A DNA stretch of 64,000 nucleotides. Origin: Sternotherus odoratus. Taxonomy: Eukaryota > Chordata > Testudines > Kinosternidae. Of this stretch, positions 32,431 through 44,906 are shown one piece after another. The position numbers and the translations under genes were made by a program. The stretch is from positions 103,557,310 to 103,621,309 of the forward strand of contig JAVMKO010000006.1 in assembly GCA_032164245.1 (NCBI GenBank), in the 5' to 3' direction. Position 1 is the first letter of the stretch. Each line of letters starts with the position of its first letter. Under the pieces are notes generated by a model, which saw only the letters and a list, made by a program, of their open reading frames with translations, was not told the DNA's origin and ran no database searches.

Positions 32431-33637
32431 AACACAGATGTAGGCAGGGTGTCCTCAACCTCCCATCCCTACCATAACAAACCTACAATAACACCCCAGT
32501 CTGGGTGCAGCGCCTGTGCTCACCAGAGACCCTACAATAATAATCTGTGGCCCCAGCCATGCCAGGCTGGTCTGGGGTTGCTCAACTAGCTTCCACTCAC
32601 CTGGGCAGTCTCTGTGCCAGGGTAAGGAGCAGTCCCGGAGAAGGCAGTGCGGTCCCAGCCTCGCAGCACCTGGCCCCGTCTCCACTGAATCTCGCTTGCC
32701 CTCAGGGCTGCTCCAGTCTCTTAACCCTGAGTGAATGAACCATTAACAGAGTCTGTACCTGGTCCTGAGCCAGAGGCACCTCCCTGCAGTCCCAAGGCAC
32801 CATCCAGTTCCCTCCATGGGCAGTGAGGGGTGAACCGATTTCCTGGGGCCAGCAGAGTGGAATTGTGAGGAAACACGAGCACAGCCAGGAGTGGGGCCTG
32901 GGCAAACCAACTCTGCTGGTGCCCCTCAGTTCAGACCCACAGCCCCTACTGTCCCAACCCTTGGCTCCTGCATAGCAGCTCTGCTAACTCTGTCTCTGTC
33001 TTTGATAGGGGGTTCTGCTGGGATGGGAGTCTCCAGTCTGGGCCCCTCTTGTTGGAAGCTGGCCTGTGTCTCTCTGAGCCCTGTTTCCCAAGCCGTGTGT
33101 GCCCTACACTCGGCACTTCTATTGTCGGTGCTTGTTTTGTCCATCCAAAGGCTGGTATTTCACATGGGTCCCTATCAGCACTGGAGAGGGGTCTTGGGGT
33201 CCAGGCTGAGCAGTTTTAACCTAAAATAAGATGGAAGACCTCTGAAACGTGGCTGTCCTGGTTCCTTACCCCCTCACCCCCGGGAGCAATGCAATCAGGA
33301 TCTGCAATGACCTAGTGTCATATTTATTACTTAGCTGGAATCCATCTTCCGAGAATCCCAGCTGAAGGCAGAGGCCATGTTGGCTGCACCAACTCAGTGG
33401 GATCCATTTTGACTCACCCGCCTTTTGTCTCTGCATCCCCGTGTGAGTTCCTGGGATGCTGAGTCTCTGGAGTTCTCACAAATACAGTTGCCTCCGTGTG
33501 TGACTTTGTTCCAAGCTGCAGCAGAGCTGTGTCCACATATCCTGTGCCCTTGTGTGCCAGGTGGTCATCGCGAAGTCACTGGCAAACCACGGAGTTAATG
33601 TTGCCCAGAGGTGCCACAGTATCGAGCCAAGCAAAAC
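32431..33637. other. Upstream unit block M, copy B
   Basis: Matches C (44640-46722) and D (60045-61161). Contains CAGTCTCTGTGCCAGGGTAAGG, the retroviral insertion site in copy A. No recognisable coding sequence. Confidence 0.5.
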
Positions 33638-35680
33638 TCCCCCATATCTGGGAGGGAAGAATATGGGCGTAACTGACACCCGCTCAACCTCCCATCCAAC
33701 AAATTATTTCGACTTGGTTTTGATTCTCCAGCTCCAGGGGGAGGAAACATTTAGTCCTCCAACCTTGGAGCCAAATTCAGGTCTAGTAGAAACCACTGAA
33801 GTCCATGTGGAGTTCAGCCTAGGCTGAAATTGGTCCCCGATGGTTGAACCATCAAGCTCACCCACAGGAAGAGACTGGCACCTTCCAGAATGTTCTGAAT
33901 TCTCTCTCGCCCACTGGGCTTTCAGAGCAGAGTCTCTCTCCTCAAAAATTGCTTCTGACAAATATTGCCCCTCCCCCATCTCTACAGTTGAAGGCAACTA
34001 AATCCTCCAGCCTGACCTGTATATCACAGGCCACCACCACCACCCAGCAGCTGCTCACTCAACCCAACAGCCGAAACGGGACCAAAGTGAATGAGACCCA
34101 GAGGAGACTAGACTGTGATGTGCCAGAGGCAGAGAACAGCCGGGACCGAGCTGCATCCCAGTGGCTGAGTAGGAATGGCAGGGGAATGGGTGAGTGAGAT
34201 ACACCCAGTTAATTCTGGTGAGTGACTCACACTAGGACTCTGAGGAGGAAGCTGAACCCCGCCCCTGAGGTCACTGCCAACCGAATCTGGTGGAAAATTC
34301 CTTCCCAACCCCGCATGTGTTGCTCAATTGGACCATGAGCCTGTGAGCCAGAACGAATCAGTCAGTCGAGCGTGTGAGAGGGAACGTTCGGTGCCACCTC
34401 AGATCACCAGCCCCCTCCTCTCAGGACACCAGCTCCAACCTTGGCAACCCAGGTGCTTCAGAGGAAGAAGGTTAAAAAATCCTCCCTCGAATATATTGGC
34501 GGAAAAATATCTCCCCCAAATCTCTGCTAGTGACCAGCTGAAAGCCTGAAGCTGAGGAGAAGGGATGTGAAAATCAAACATAACATCCTTCAGAGTAACT
34601 AACGGGGAAGGGGTGTAGGGAAAAGGGGTCTTGGCAGGGGTGGAATCAAGTATTCAATGCCACCAGCATCCCCGGAAACAGGGTAAAGGCTCTTCCAGGT
34701 CACAGATGTGATGGGTGTTTATCAAAAACACACATTGTGCATTGTGTGATATCAATTTACTAAATATCAGATCCCCAGTAGACTGGCATTGTATGGATCT
34801 GCGCTATGTTTATTCTAAATAAATAAATAAATCACCTTTCATGTAACCCCCACCTTCCCCCGTGCTCAGCTCCCTCGTGGTGAACTGGATGGCGGACCTG
34901 TACCCAATACTACTGACCCCTATTGGGAGGAATCCGTGTTATGTTCACAGTATACAGACAGAGACGTTAGATAAAAGCCTAAACTACACTTTCAGAAGGT
35001 TGCAACATAACCCTTTTATTTCTTTATACCCGTTCCGGATCTGGCTCCATAACTTTACCTTTAAAGAGATTTCAGGCAGGAGTCGGAGTAGAGAGATGTT
35101 TGGGTGGGTCTGGCTGTATTTTGCTTGGGCTGAGTTTCCAGTGCCCTGGTCGTGTCATTTTGTGACAGATGTTGTTTCTACTAATCAGTTAAAGGCAGGT
35201 AAAGCTGTCACAAACCTCTTGTGATATTGGACTCTGCTTTCAATTTCCTGTCTTCGGTGCATTCAAAATCTCATATTTAATAGTTCAATAAAAGAGGTAG
35301 TGGTTTGTCCCATTTGTGTTCATATACATTTATAATTGTTTGTGAATTTCACTCATCCATTCGCCTTGAAGGTGTCCTGTTTTAGGGCGTGTAGAGGTTT
35401 GAACACATGGCACGTTACAGTTCCTTGCTTCTCACTCTGTTACCTGTTAATATCAGATTTCATCATCTTCCCAATGGCCTGACCCAAAGTGAACTGAAAT
35501 AAATGGAAAAACTTCCCTTGGATCAAGCTGTTTCGGATCAGACCCTCCTACAGTGAGTGGGATCACTACATTCCTAGGAAATTGATGAAAACTGTCCTCC
35601 TCCCACAAAAACAAACCCATCTCTATTTCATTGAACTGTTCCAGGGAACTGTCAGCGTTTTTGCAAATAAAATAAAAATA
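33638..35680. repeat. Upstream unit block U, copy B
   Basis: Second copy of the ~2 kb block seen at 11466-13461. A plus-strand frame of about 120 codons (34862-35224) is also found at 12691-13065 and 49782-50156, but its termini vary. Confidence 0.7.
33704..33997 (-). other. 97-codon open frame kept in three units (copy B)
   Basis: Same frame as at 11533-11826. Substitutions include EERDS for DERDS and SPWSWRIK for SHWSQRIK. Function unknown. Confidence 0.2.
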
Positions 35681-35980
35681 CAGTAGACTCTCTATTATCC
35701 AGTATTGGATTAACCAGGATGTGGATTAACCAGGATGTGAAAAAAAATACACGCATCTCACATGGCCGGCTCTGGCTTTGCTGCCGCCCCAAGCACACAC
35801 ACAAAAAACCTCTACCAGGGTTCAGGGCAGCCAGTGAACCAACACCTCCTCCCCCTCTGCGCAGGATAGCTGGTGAATCAACTCCCACATCCTATATTTC
35901 CTATGGATGGTTTTTATCCAGGATTTTATTAACCAGAATTATTTTTTTCACTATCATCCTGGATAATCAAGAGTCTACTG
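35681..35980. mobile_element. Tigger/mariner-like miniature element
   Basis: A 300-bp element starting CAGTAGACTCTCTATTATCC and ending GGATAATCAAGAGTCTACTG, a good inverted repeat, flanked by TA on each side. The equivalent site in the C unit (about 50590) lacks it. No coding capacity. Confidence 0.85.
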
Positions 35981-36614
35981 TAATAATAAATACAAATATT
36001 TTTATTTGGAAATCTTAGCAATGTAGGGTGGAAGGGGCCTCATGTAGTTAAGTCAGGCTCCAGTGCTAGAGCAAGGTCAAGTAACACCAAGAAAATATCC
36101 CGATGGGTGTTTCTCCGACCTGTTTTGAAACATCTCCAATGCTGGGAATTCCACATGTTGAACTGTCCAGCTTCAGTTCCTCATGTTCCCATTCTCCTCT
36201 ATAGGCCAGTCTTGCTGTTCAACTACATCTCCCAGTTGCTCCATTTCAAAACCAAAATACTTCAGATTTCAGCCAAAATATACCAGCGCCAAAATACTTT
36301 GAATTTGAGGTTTTGTTTCTGAAAGCTTAAAAATTTCCAAGGGGGTAGGTGGAAATTTTGCCCAGCTCTACATAAAAAGCCGCTATTAACAATAAGGGTC
36401 ATTAACCCTTGGAATGATTTACCAGAGGTCGTGGTGGATACTGAGTTCATGGACAATTTTTCATTAAAGATTGGCTGATTTTTTCAAAGATATGCTCTAG
36501 TTTACAATGAAAAATACTCGAAATAAATGATGACCAGTATACAAGCAATTAGACTAGATCAGGGGTTTTGAATTTGCCATCTGCAAACACCTTGGGGTCC
36601 ATGGACTATATGTA
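35981..36614. other. Unit block shared with 50590-51230
   Basis: AT-rich sequence recurring near-intact upstream of copy C. It contains no recognised gene. Confidence 0.5.
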
Positions 36615-37076
36615 AGGCCTGGTCTACACTATGCGGTAAAGTTGAATTTATCCGAATTAAATCGATCCTTCCACTTTGCTGTCCTCACTACGATGCCATT
36701 TAGGTCGACCTAAAAAGGTCTTTAATCGATTTCCAAACTCCTGCCCGACAAGGGGAGTAGCGCTTAAATAAATGTTTCCGGGTCGAACTAACTTTAGTGA
36801 AGACACCATTCAATGTTACCAGCCTTCGGGATTTATCCCCGAGTGCTCCAGTGTGACCGCTCCGGACAGCGCTCTGAACGCGGATGCACTGGGCAGTTAG
36901 ACAGGAAGAGACCCGGAAATTTTTGAATCTCACTTCCTCTTTGGCCAGCGTGGCGAGATCTCCTGCACGCTCACCATGCAGAGCCCACCAGCAGAGGAGC
37001 CCAGGCAGTCCCCGAATCGAAAAAGGGGCCTCACCGGGAGAGGTTTGCTGCTGGTCCCTAGCAAGACATTATGAGA
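36615..37076 (+). mobile_element. DNA transposon remnant with SANT-like ORF start
   Basis: It starts with the turtle-type terminal sequence GGCCTGGTCTACACTA. An ATG at 36975 opens MQSPPAEEPRQSPNRKRG, which resembles the N-terminus of transposon-derived Myb/SANT-like proteins that I recall from reptile genomes. The frame ends after about 30 residues and the right end of the element is missing. A related, shorter fragment lies at 51231-51511. Family assignment is from memory only. Confidence 0.5.
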
Positions 37077-37853
37077 GAAGCCCAGTCTTGAGTTACTGAG
37101 ACTCCTGGAGGGAGTCCTTGGCAAGGGACACTCTCGGGCTGCTTAGTATCAGTGTGGAACAGCCAGATGCATCATGGGTTAGAAGCATCATGCCCAGCAT
37201 CCTGAGCTCAAGGGGATGTTGCCTAATGGAGACTGATCACCCAGCCCCTTCCCCGCCCCATTTAAAGGTGGTGGGGCTTGTATTGTCCAGTGGGGGGGAG
37301 GGGGAGAGCTGATGAGAGCAGGCAGCAGTGGGGAGAGATGTGACAAGCCCCAGGGAAGCATGGGGGAGAGAGATCAGGGGAGGGGTCTCTGGCAGGGTGG
37401 GAGAGGGTGACACACTGACTGTGGGGTGACCAGATGTCCTGATTTCATAGGGACAGTCCCAACTTTGGAGTCTTTTACTTATATAGGCCCCTATTACCTC
37501 CCAAACCCAGTCACAACTTTTCACAGTCGCTGTCTGGTCACCCTAACTGACTGTGGGGAGTTAGAGATGGGATAAGCTGAGCCGGCTGACCCAGCGAAAG
37601 CGGGGGAGGGGAGCAGAGCAGAAGAAGGAGCGTGAGAATCTGACGTGATTGGCTGGAAGCTCATTGAGCTGTCCTGGGGTGTCTGAAAGCGGAACTGGGA
37701 TGGGGGTGCTACGTGTATGGGGTTGGGGGAGTGGGGTCCACCCAGGAGGGCAGGTAATGGGGCCTGGGAGACTAGGACACACTCTGGAAAGCTGGGGATG
37801 GTGCTGTGAGGCTGTGGGTAGCAGATCCCAGGTGAGGCTGGTGCTGGGAGATG
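37077..37853. other. 3' flank block G of copy C
   Basis: Matches 19530-20202 (B) and 53535-54005 (D). Contains the 124-bp hAT-type insert listed separately. No coding feature. Confidence 0.5.
37422..37545. mobile_element. Short hAT-type miniature element
   Basis: A 124-bp element from TGGGGTGACCAGATGTCC to GTCTGGTCACCCTA, flanked by a perfect 8-bp duplication ACTGACTG (37414-37421 and 37546-37553). The D counterpart (about 53672) is empty. Same family as 54645-54759. Confidence 0.85.
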
Positions 37854-40800
37854 TTACTGGTTCCACTGGGTGTAACACTGATCCCCAGACTCCCCCAGCC
37901 CCCTCCCTTGGCTTCCCTTAGCCCCAGTCTGACAGGGGTCCTGGGTGGCTGGGCTGGGGACTCCGGCGGGGGCTGTGCCCGGTGCTGGGCTGGGGGTTAA
38001 GGTCGGGGTTCTATGCAGTGTTGCGTTGTGGAGGATGTAGTGGCACAGGCAGCGCTGGCGCTGGAAGCCCAAACTCTCCAGCACCCTCTGCATGGGGTGG
38101 TTGTCCGGGGCCACGTGGCAGTAGCTGGGATAGCCTAGTGCGTGCATCCGCTTGGCCATGACATTCATCAGCACCTGCATGTAGCCGCGCCCCCGGTGCT
38201 GGGGCAGGGTGTAGCCATGTCTCATCGCACCAAATGGGTCTGAAAGGCTCCAGCTGACAGGGCGGCTGGCGGCATCCAGGAGGCAGACGCTGGGGAAGTA
38301 GCGGATCAGGCTGTTCAGGTATCTCCTGCTCCTCTCATTGTCCCCATAGGGCCACGTCTCATTCAGGAGGTCGGTGTGGGAGATGTCCAGGGACGAGAGC
38401 CTCATGGCCGGGTCCAGCCTGGGGGGCGGGAGGAGAGAGAGCAGCAGGATCAACCCCCAAATGTCAGCGCTGAGGAGTGACACCTCAGAATCATGAGATT
38501 GGCCCTAAAATCACGCGGCTTTTACAAAAGATCACGCTGTGATTACTGGCCTCCCTTGACAGCTGAATTCCCCCAGCCCCGACCCCTCCGTGTTACAATC
38601 ACTGCTGACAACAGTCCCAGATTTATGATGGTGAGATGGGCCTCCCTGTAGAAGCTCCTACTTGAACATCTCTCCATCTCCTTCACAGCAATTCATTCTG
38701 CCCCAGCAGTTCTGCCCCAGTACAGGGAACCATCAACTCTCTTCCCAACTCCCACAGCCTCCTTGCTGAACCGCCTGATGTTCTTACACCTCTCCAGCCC
38801 TGTGGGTTCTGCTGCAGGCTCCCCTCTGCCCTTCCCAGTAGTTATGTCCCATGGATAGGGGGGAGCCGAAGCACCTTCCTGTCCCTTTGCTCACAGAGTG
38901 ACGGGGAGTAGAAGCAACGTCCCCCTGAGATGCTGAGCAATTCCTGCTGCCTCTTCCCCCGACCTTCTCTCCCATCCCCATGACAAGGGTGTCACTTTAC
39001 TGCGGGGACGAGGAGAGCCAGGGAGCTCTTACTGCAGCAACTCTGAGAGGCAGCCTATCAGAAGGGACTTTCCACCACAGGATTGGTGGGATTCCCATGA
39101 AGGTCATTGTGAGACTCAGCCAAAGTCATTGGATTAAGGAAAGGGGGCAGCTGGAGCCAAGTGAAGTGCCCAGATGGCTGGTTTCGGTGTGGGGTAGATA
39201 TGGGACACGGGCCCTCTCCAAATAACCTACAGAGTTGGTAGCACCGCTGTGGAGTAGCTTTCCCTCCCTGGGTCCTGGGTGAGGAGCTGAGGTCTGAATG
39301 GACTGTGGGCAGGGAAGGCTCCTCTCCAGTCTGGGCCAGGAGAGATGTGGGGCAGGGACGGGGGAGCACGGCAGCTCTGTGTCCAAGCCCTGCCAGGGCT
39401 GATGGCTGATTGCAGGAGTGCCCGGTCCTGAGGGGCTTTGGGTGAGGCCAAATTGGTGGCACAGGAGCCCTTTGGATCAGGGTTTCCTGGCAGAAGCTGG
39501 GGTCCTGTGCAGGAGCTGAAGAGGGATTTCCCTCCCCATGGCTGAATCCACTCCATGGCTACGCTCCCCAGTCCCTGCAGGTTCCCTGAGTGAGGCTGAG
39601 TTCAGTACCAATCCCACTAGGATTCTGCTGGTGACCACAAGACCCCATCGCCCCATGTGCTGCATGGGGAATAGCCAGCCAGACCTTGGGCATCTCAGTG
39701 CCACGCTGGCTGAGGGCCCTGTGGTGTGAGCAGACACTGACCGGATTTCAGGCATGGAGCTGGGATCCGGGTGAAGGTAAATGAAGAAGGGTAACACTTC
39801 CATCTGGATCCCTTCAGCCTCAGAGATGTCTCTGGAGGTTTCGTAGACCCCATCCTGGAGCCCTGCAGGGGTAGCGACGAGCTGTGAACAGTGGGGATGG
39901 GGACTGAAGGGTGGTGAGAAAAGCACTGATATGTGTGGGTGTGATGAAGTGGGAGGACTGTGTGTGTGTGCCTCAGTTTCCCCTATGCATTTCTTGAGCG
40001 TCTATGTGGAGGGAAAGGAATGTGTAGCTGATGCAAAGCAAAGCCACTGCAGGTGTTAATGGGTGAAGCTGTAATCTGACCCCAGGTGGGGGAGAGAGGT
40101 CAGGTGATACCTGAAGCCCGGGAAACCAGACAAGGGACAAAGGAGAGCAGGGAGTGGCTAGATGGGGTTGAGTCAGTCTGGGTCTAGCTGGGCAGGGGAG
40201 AGAAGCCATCTCGCTCTCTGGCCCAAGATGGACCCAGCTGAGGGCTCACGCTCGCTCGCTGCATGGTCTGTGTTAGACCAGATGGAAGTCATCAGGCTGT
40301 GAGCTCTCTGCTCTGATCACAGCGTCTGAGACAGAAACAGACTTTTCTCCGGTGTGTAGGGGGGAGGGGACCATCACTCTGTCCCACCCCACCCCTGGGC
40401 TTTGCTAACATTTTAAGCCCCCGCCTTCTCCTTCCTTGAGTTGTGATTACAATGACCATCTTCCTCTCCGCCGATTGGCTCCCCGGATTCAAATTCAAAC
40501 CCTCGGCTGTTACAGGAGCAGGGTTTGCATCCTGCCCCCAGGAAGACCCCCAGCACCTGCCAGCCTGACCCCTCCTGTGTTTGCACAGGGGTCTGAGCTC
40601 TAGGCAGGGCAAATATTTTCCTCCCTGTGACCCTCACCCAGGTCACACCGCCCCCCAGCATCCAGTGACACTGCACCATCGGGGCCCAACAACACTTCTC
40701 CCCATCCCAGGGTCTTGCCACCCCAGGACTGTCTCCCCCTTTACCACTTCCCTCCGCTCCCTCTGGGTGTCCACATGACTTGAACCCAGGGGACTCCACA

Positions 40801-43800
40801 CAGACATACAGGTCGGGGACAGGGGTGGGAGTCTGTCCACCACCCCACCCATCTGGTGAATGGCGTCCTTAGCCTTGGGACCCAGCGGGGAGCTGGACAC
40901 CAGGGCTTGTCCGCAGGGTTCCCCTGGTTCGAATTGCCAGCCTGCTCAACAGCAGTGAGATGGACGTTCCCTTCCCCCCATCCCTTACCCAGGGACCCCA
41001 ATTTAGTAATGAGGCTCCCTGCAGAACTGGCATCCAGGGGTCTATCCCCACTCACCCTTCGGAAGTCCCTTGGGTCCCTTGGCATCACCATTCCCAGTTC
41101 ACACTGCTTCTTCTGCTGCAGCACTTCCAGGCTCTGGCTGCCTCTCTCACAGTCCAATTTCTCTCTTGGACTCTGCTCCACTCTCCTCCATCTCCGGTCC
41201 CCGGATGGGGAACCCAATCGTGAAGACCCCTGTCTGGTCAGGGACAGGAGTCTTGGGGATGAGCCATGACCACTCCAGATGCTCCCAGATTCTCCTGCAA
41301 CCCCATCCTGGATCAGGAATCTTGCAACTGTCTCCGAGGGGCCAAATCCTCCAGCTTCTCCTAGCTGCACGATTAACCTGTGCTTCGCAAATCACAGTGT
41401 CACGAAGTCTCATCACTTCGCTCTGGACTCACAGGCCTGTGTGCTCTTTGCCCCACAGTGTCCAGGGGGAGCCCCCTTGTGTGCCAGACCTTTCCCAGGT
41501 CACCGCCTCTTTGCCAGGGTTGAGCGTCTGCTCCTGTGCCCCTGGGACCGGTCACTACAAACCCCAGGGGTACCCTGATACTGCAAAAATCCTTCTCCCT
41601 CCTAGGGCCAAGCCACATGCTTCTCCGCCCCTGACTGATCCTTGCAGTTTTCAGGGGGACCCTGGATCAGCAACAGTCCTTCTCTCTGGTCACACACTCT
41701 CAGGGGTTAAGCTGCAGCTTTTCCACCCCCTGTAACTGGCATTCTCTGGGCCTTCAACATGCCTGCTCCCCAGCGATCCAACAGTCACTTACTGCAGGGT
41801 GCGCCGTCCACGGGGTCCACGGGGTGCTGTACATCCCACCGCTCTGCCACCAGTTGTCACGGAGCGCCCGGGCGATGGTCTGGATCCGCTCCCTAGGAAG
41901 CCAGACCGGACTCTGGGTGAAGGGCCCCTTCTCCGTACACAGCCTGTTTCTCAGGCCAGGAGCTTCAGGGGTCCCCACTTCCACCTTCCTGGGTCTGACC
42001 TCGGTGCATTCAGTGCCTTCTGCCCCTCCGTGTGCTTCCCCCAGCAAGCCCGCCTGGGCAGGGTCCTGGGGGAGCCCATGGGTTCTGCACCCCAAATCCA
42101 CAGTCAAATGTGACTCTCAGCCAGCCAGCAGAATAGACGGTTTATTTGAGATGTCAGGAACACCATCCAACTCACAGCTTCTCAGTCTCAACAGGGCCCA
42201 TCCAGTCAGTCAGGTCCTTCTGGGGTGCTAGGAGAATGAGACCCAGATTCTGGGCTCCTGCTTCTTCCCCAGGTTTATTCGATGACTTCCATCTGGTCTA
42301 ACACAGACCATGCAGCGAGCGAGCGTGAACCCTCAGCTGGATCCATCTTGGGGCCAGAGAGCGAGATGGCTTCTCTCCCCTGCCCAGCTAAACCCAGACT
42401 GACTCAACCCCCTCTAGCTACTCCCTGCTCTCCTTTGTCCCTTGTCTGGTTTCCCGGGCTTCAGGTATCACCTGACCTCTCTCCCCCACCTGGGGTCAGA
42501 TTACAGCTTCACCCATTAACACCTGCAGTGGCTTTGCTTTGCATCAGCTACACATTCCTTTCCCTCCACATAGACGCTCAAGAAATGCATAGGGGAAACT
42601 GAGGCACACACACACAGTACTCCCACTTCATCACAGTGGGGAGCCCAACCTGGCACAGCGGGCAGGCGGGGCAGGAGTCTGAGCTTCCAAACCTACCGGC
42701 CCCAGCCCTCAGGGAAGAGGATGGGCTCAGCTGAGCCGACTCCAGCCCAGCCCTGGCAAGGAGCAACCCCATGTATTTCTGTCCCCCATAGAGCTGACAG
42801 CCTGGGGAGACCTGAAGGCATTGTAGCTGGTACTGTAGGGTGGGATCCTGGAGTTTAGGCCCGCAGAACATGTATGTTCAGTCACTGTGGGGCTGTCCCC
42901 AGTGCTGTGGGGCCCATGTTACCATGGACACAGACGGCCTGGCTCCAGTTGATGGCGCTGTCCAGCAGGGCCCGGTAGGTGCCCAGGTCCCGGTAGTACG
43001 CCGCGTACGTGTTGGTGAAGAAATCAGAGTTGTCTGATACCACCTGCCGGGGGAGACATGGAGCAGAGTGGGGAACTCCTAGTGGAATGACTGATCTGCC
43101 AACGCCCCACCCCAAACCAGCCTGGACCCTATTTGGGGGCCCCAGAAGGGAAAGACCTCAAATCCCAGTCCCCCGCTCTGAGCCAGACTGGCTCCTGCCT
43201 CGGTCCCCTAGAGGAGACAGTCTCCATGTCCTACTCCCCACCCCCAATCCCCTTCCACCCCCAGGAGAAGCACGGAGGCTGAGGGGCAGGACCTCTCTGC
43301 ATCGCCGGATGAGAACGGCTTTGAACTTGGGCCACGAATCCACCAGCACCTCGTACACAGCCGGGTTCCCGCGGTTTATGATCATCACGGCACCGAGGAC
43401 CTGCCAGAGACATGGGGCGGGGGTCAGAGCTGGAGGAGGGGCAGAAATTCCCACCCTCATGACTGGGTCAGGAGCTTCCCATTGTTTATTGGGGGTTTCA
43501 GTGTCTCATGAGCATCTGTGCCTTGGGGAGTATTTTGCCCTTCTCAGAAATGGCTGCCCTTGCCAATCGGGCTGACACCACAGGTTTCCCTTAGTCAAGA
43601 TGGCTGCTACCCAGGGGGCTGAGGTCAGGGAAAATGGCTTCCACATGCTCCGGGGAGCAGAGATTGGGGGTGTTCAGGAGAATGTGGGGAGCAGCAAGTA
43701 GAGGGGATTGTGGGGGGATGTGGGGTGACACTAGTGGCTGGTTTGAGGGGCAGAGAGGGGGCAGGCATGTGGAGGGTGGTGAGTTTTGGCGGCAGGGTGT

Positions 43801-44613
43801 TTGAGTGGGAAAGCTGTGGGGGCCTCTCTCTTCACACACACCATGGGTTTACTGTCTTGATTGTGGGGTTTGATCCCTGATTTGTGGCCCCTGGGCTGGT
43901 GTCGCAGGAGAACCTGAGTGCGGAGGGTGCGGGGACAAGGAGGCTGGTGACTCCACCACAGACTTGAGCCATGTGATGGGCATGGAGCCATGGAGGGATC
44001 CAGAGCTACCCAGCTATCTGGTTAGGTGTCCGGAGCCCGCCCATGCAGTGATTGTCTGTCATGGTGCTCGCCTGTCATGTGCTTGGTTGATCCAGAGCCA
44101 TTTTCCACTCTGATTGCCTCGGAAGGTCCTGTCGGCTATGTTGGGTGAGCAGGAGGTTTGGACATCGGGAGACAGGAGCAGAGCAACCCAAGGGGGGGCA
44201 AGTGGGTCAGTTTACCCAAGGCCCCGGGCTCCACAGGGGCCCCCATGGGAAGACATGTTACTATAGTATTGCAACTATTTTTTATGGAAGGGCCCCCCGA
44301 AATTGCTTTGCCTCAGGCCCCCTAATCCTCTGAAACACTGGACACGAGGGAGCAGTGGGTGGCTGGGAGAGCAGCCAGCACCTGGGTGAGGAGGGGCCTT
44401 CCCCTCAGGCCTGATCTCTAACCCATCTCCCAGGGGATTCAGAGGGACCTTTCCCTGCTCTCTGCCCTATGGAGGTGGGGAGGGTTGAGTCCCGTTCCTG
44501 GGCAGGGGCAGTGGGGCTGGGCACAACAACGTCACCGGCAGCGTCTCAGGCAAGAGCCCCCGAAGTGTCGCCTCCAGCACCCGCAGCTTGGAGGAGCAAC
44601 TCAGGATCAGCAT
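37854..44613 (-). CDS. GLYATL: GLYAT-like acyltransferase copy C, complete five-exon gene
   Basis: Coding exons: 44536-44613, 43293-43400, 42923-43043, 39742-39862 and 37854-38418, all with GT-AG borders, giving 330 codons. Domain order is as in copy B. The GNAT part keeps [32 protein letters not shown] and [17 protein letters not shown]. It looks the least altered of the three visible complete copies. The stop codon used by B and D (after GDQC) is changed to a sense codon, so the protein runs five residues further (YTQWN, then Q and stop). Exon 3 reads VCVHG where B and D have WIHG. Intron 3 is enlarged by a retroviral insertion (39940-42635). Intron 1 is only about 1.1 kb because the A/B transposon nest is absent. 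No promoter can be assigned. Confidence 0.88.
39940..40293 (+). repeat. Left inverted arm (LTR 5' part, plus sense)
   Basis: Near-identical inverted match to 42281-42635. Similarity stops precisely after GGAAGTCATC. A few substitutions separate the arms. Confidence 0.9.
40294..41854 (-). pseudogene. Retroviral leader and gag-like internal remnant
   Basis: Read on the minus strand this follows the primer site. It holds a 210-codon frame (41370-40741) with [14 protein letters not shown] and [20 protein letters not shown]. This looks like Gag sequence of a tRNA-Leu-primed element, but I have no firm match. It may contain a further small insertion near 41390, where GTGTCACGAAGTCTCATCAC suggests another LTR-like edge. 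Confidence 0.4.
41833..41852 (-). other. Primer binding site, tRNA-Leu type
   Basis: On the minus strand, TGGTGGCAGAGCGGTGGGAT begins two bases after the LTR end. It matches the complement of a tRNA-Leu 3' end (TGGTGGCAGCGGTGGGATT) apart from a 2-bp insertion. Confidence 0.7.
41855..42635 (-). repeat. Full LTR of the rearranged provirus
   Basis: On the minus strand it runs from TGTGATGAAGTGGGAG to GCGCTCCGTGACA. It includes an AATAAACCGTCTATTCTG polyadenylation region. Same family as 44907-45695 and 62669-63289. Confidence 0.88.
44165..44335. repeat. Small insert in intron 1 shared by copies C and D
   Basis: Copies A and B read GGGAGACACGAGGGAGCAG without a break. C and D (58850-59025) carry about 165-180 extra bases around CCCAAGGGGGGGCAAGTGGG and GACATGTTACTATAGTATTG. 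It marks C and D as sisters. Family unknown; borders approximate. Confidence 0.65.
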
Positions 44614-44639
44614 CTCTGTCAGGATGGGCCCTTGGCAGG

Positions 44640-44906
44640 TTCCTGGGAATGTGGTGTATGGGACACCTGGGAGGAGGAGAGGAGAGAAACCCGTCAGTTA
44701 TATGGGTCTATCCCCAGCCCTGCAAGTGACCCCAGAAGGAAGCAGAGTATCCTCAACCTCCCATCCCTACCATAACAAACCTACAATAATACCCCAGTCT
44801 GGGTGCAGCCCCCGTGCTCACCAGAGACCCTACAGTAATAATCTGTGGCCCCAGCCATGCCAGGCTGGTCTGTGCAGGTCTAGGGTTGCTCAACTAGCTT
44901 CCACTC
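44640..44906. other. Upstream unit block M, copy C (left part)
   Basis: It resumes the unit right of exon 1 without the A/B LTR, showing the empty site GTGGTGTATGGGACACCTGG. No coding content. Confidence 0.5.

Larger units (their letters stand above)
39940..42635. mobile_element. Rearranged provirus with outward-facing LTR 5' ends on both sides
   Basis: A 2696-bp insertion in intron 3 of copy C, flanked by a perfect 5-bp duplication GTGGG (39935-39939 and 42636-42640). Copy B has the empty site (ATATGTGTGGGGAGCCC). Left: 354 bp of LTR 5' end in plus sense (39940-40293). Right: a full 781-bp LTR in minus sense (41855-42635), followed inward by a tRNA-Leu-like primer site and leader/gag-like sequence. 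Thus both outer ends are TGTGATGAAG, the LTR start. A normal provirus has an LTR start at one side and an LTR end at the other. Confidence 0.9.

Noticed and set aside
40294..41854. Considered as a transposase gene between long inverted repeats (a foldback DNA transposon).
   Set aside because: The right arm is a complete LTR with a polyadenylation region and a tRNA-Leu-like primer site, and the interior looks like leader/Gag, so a retroviral origin fits better.
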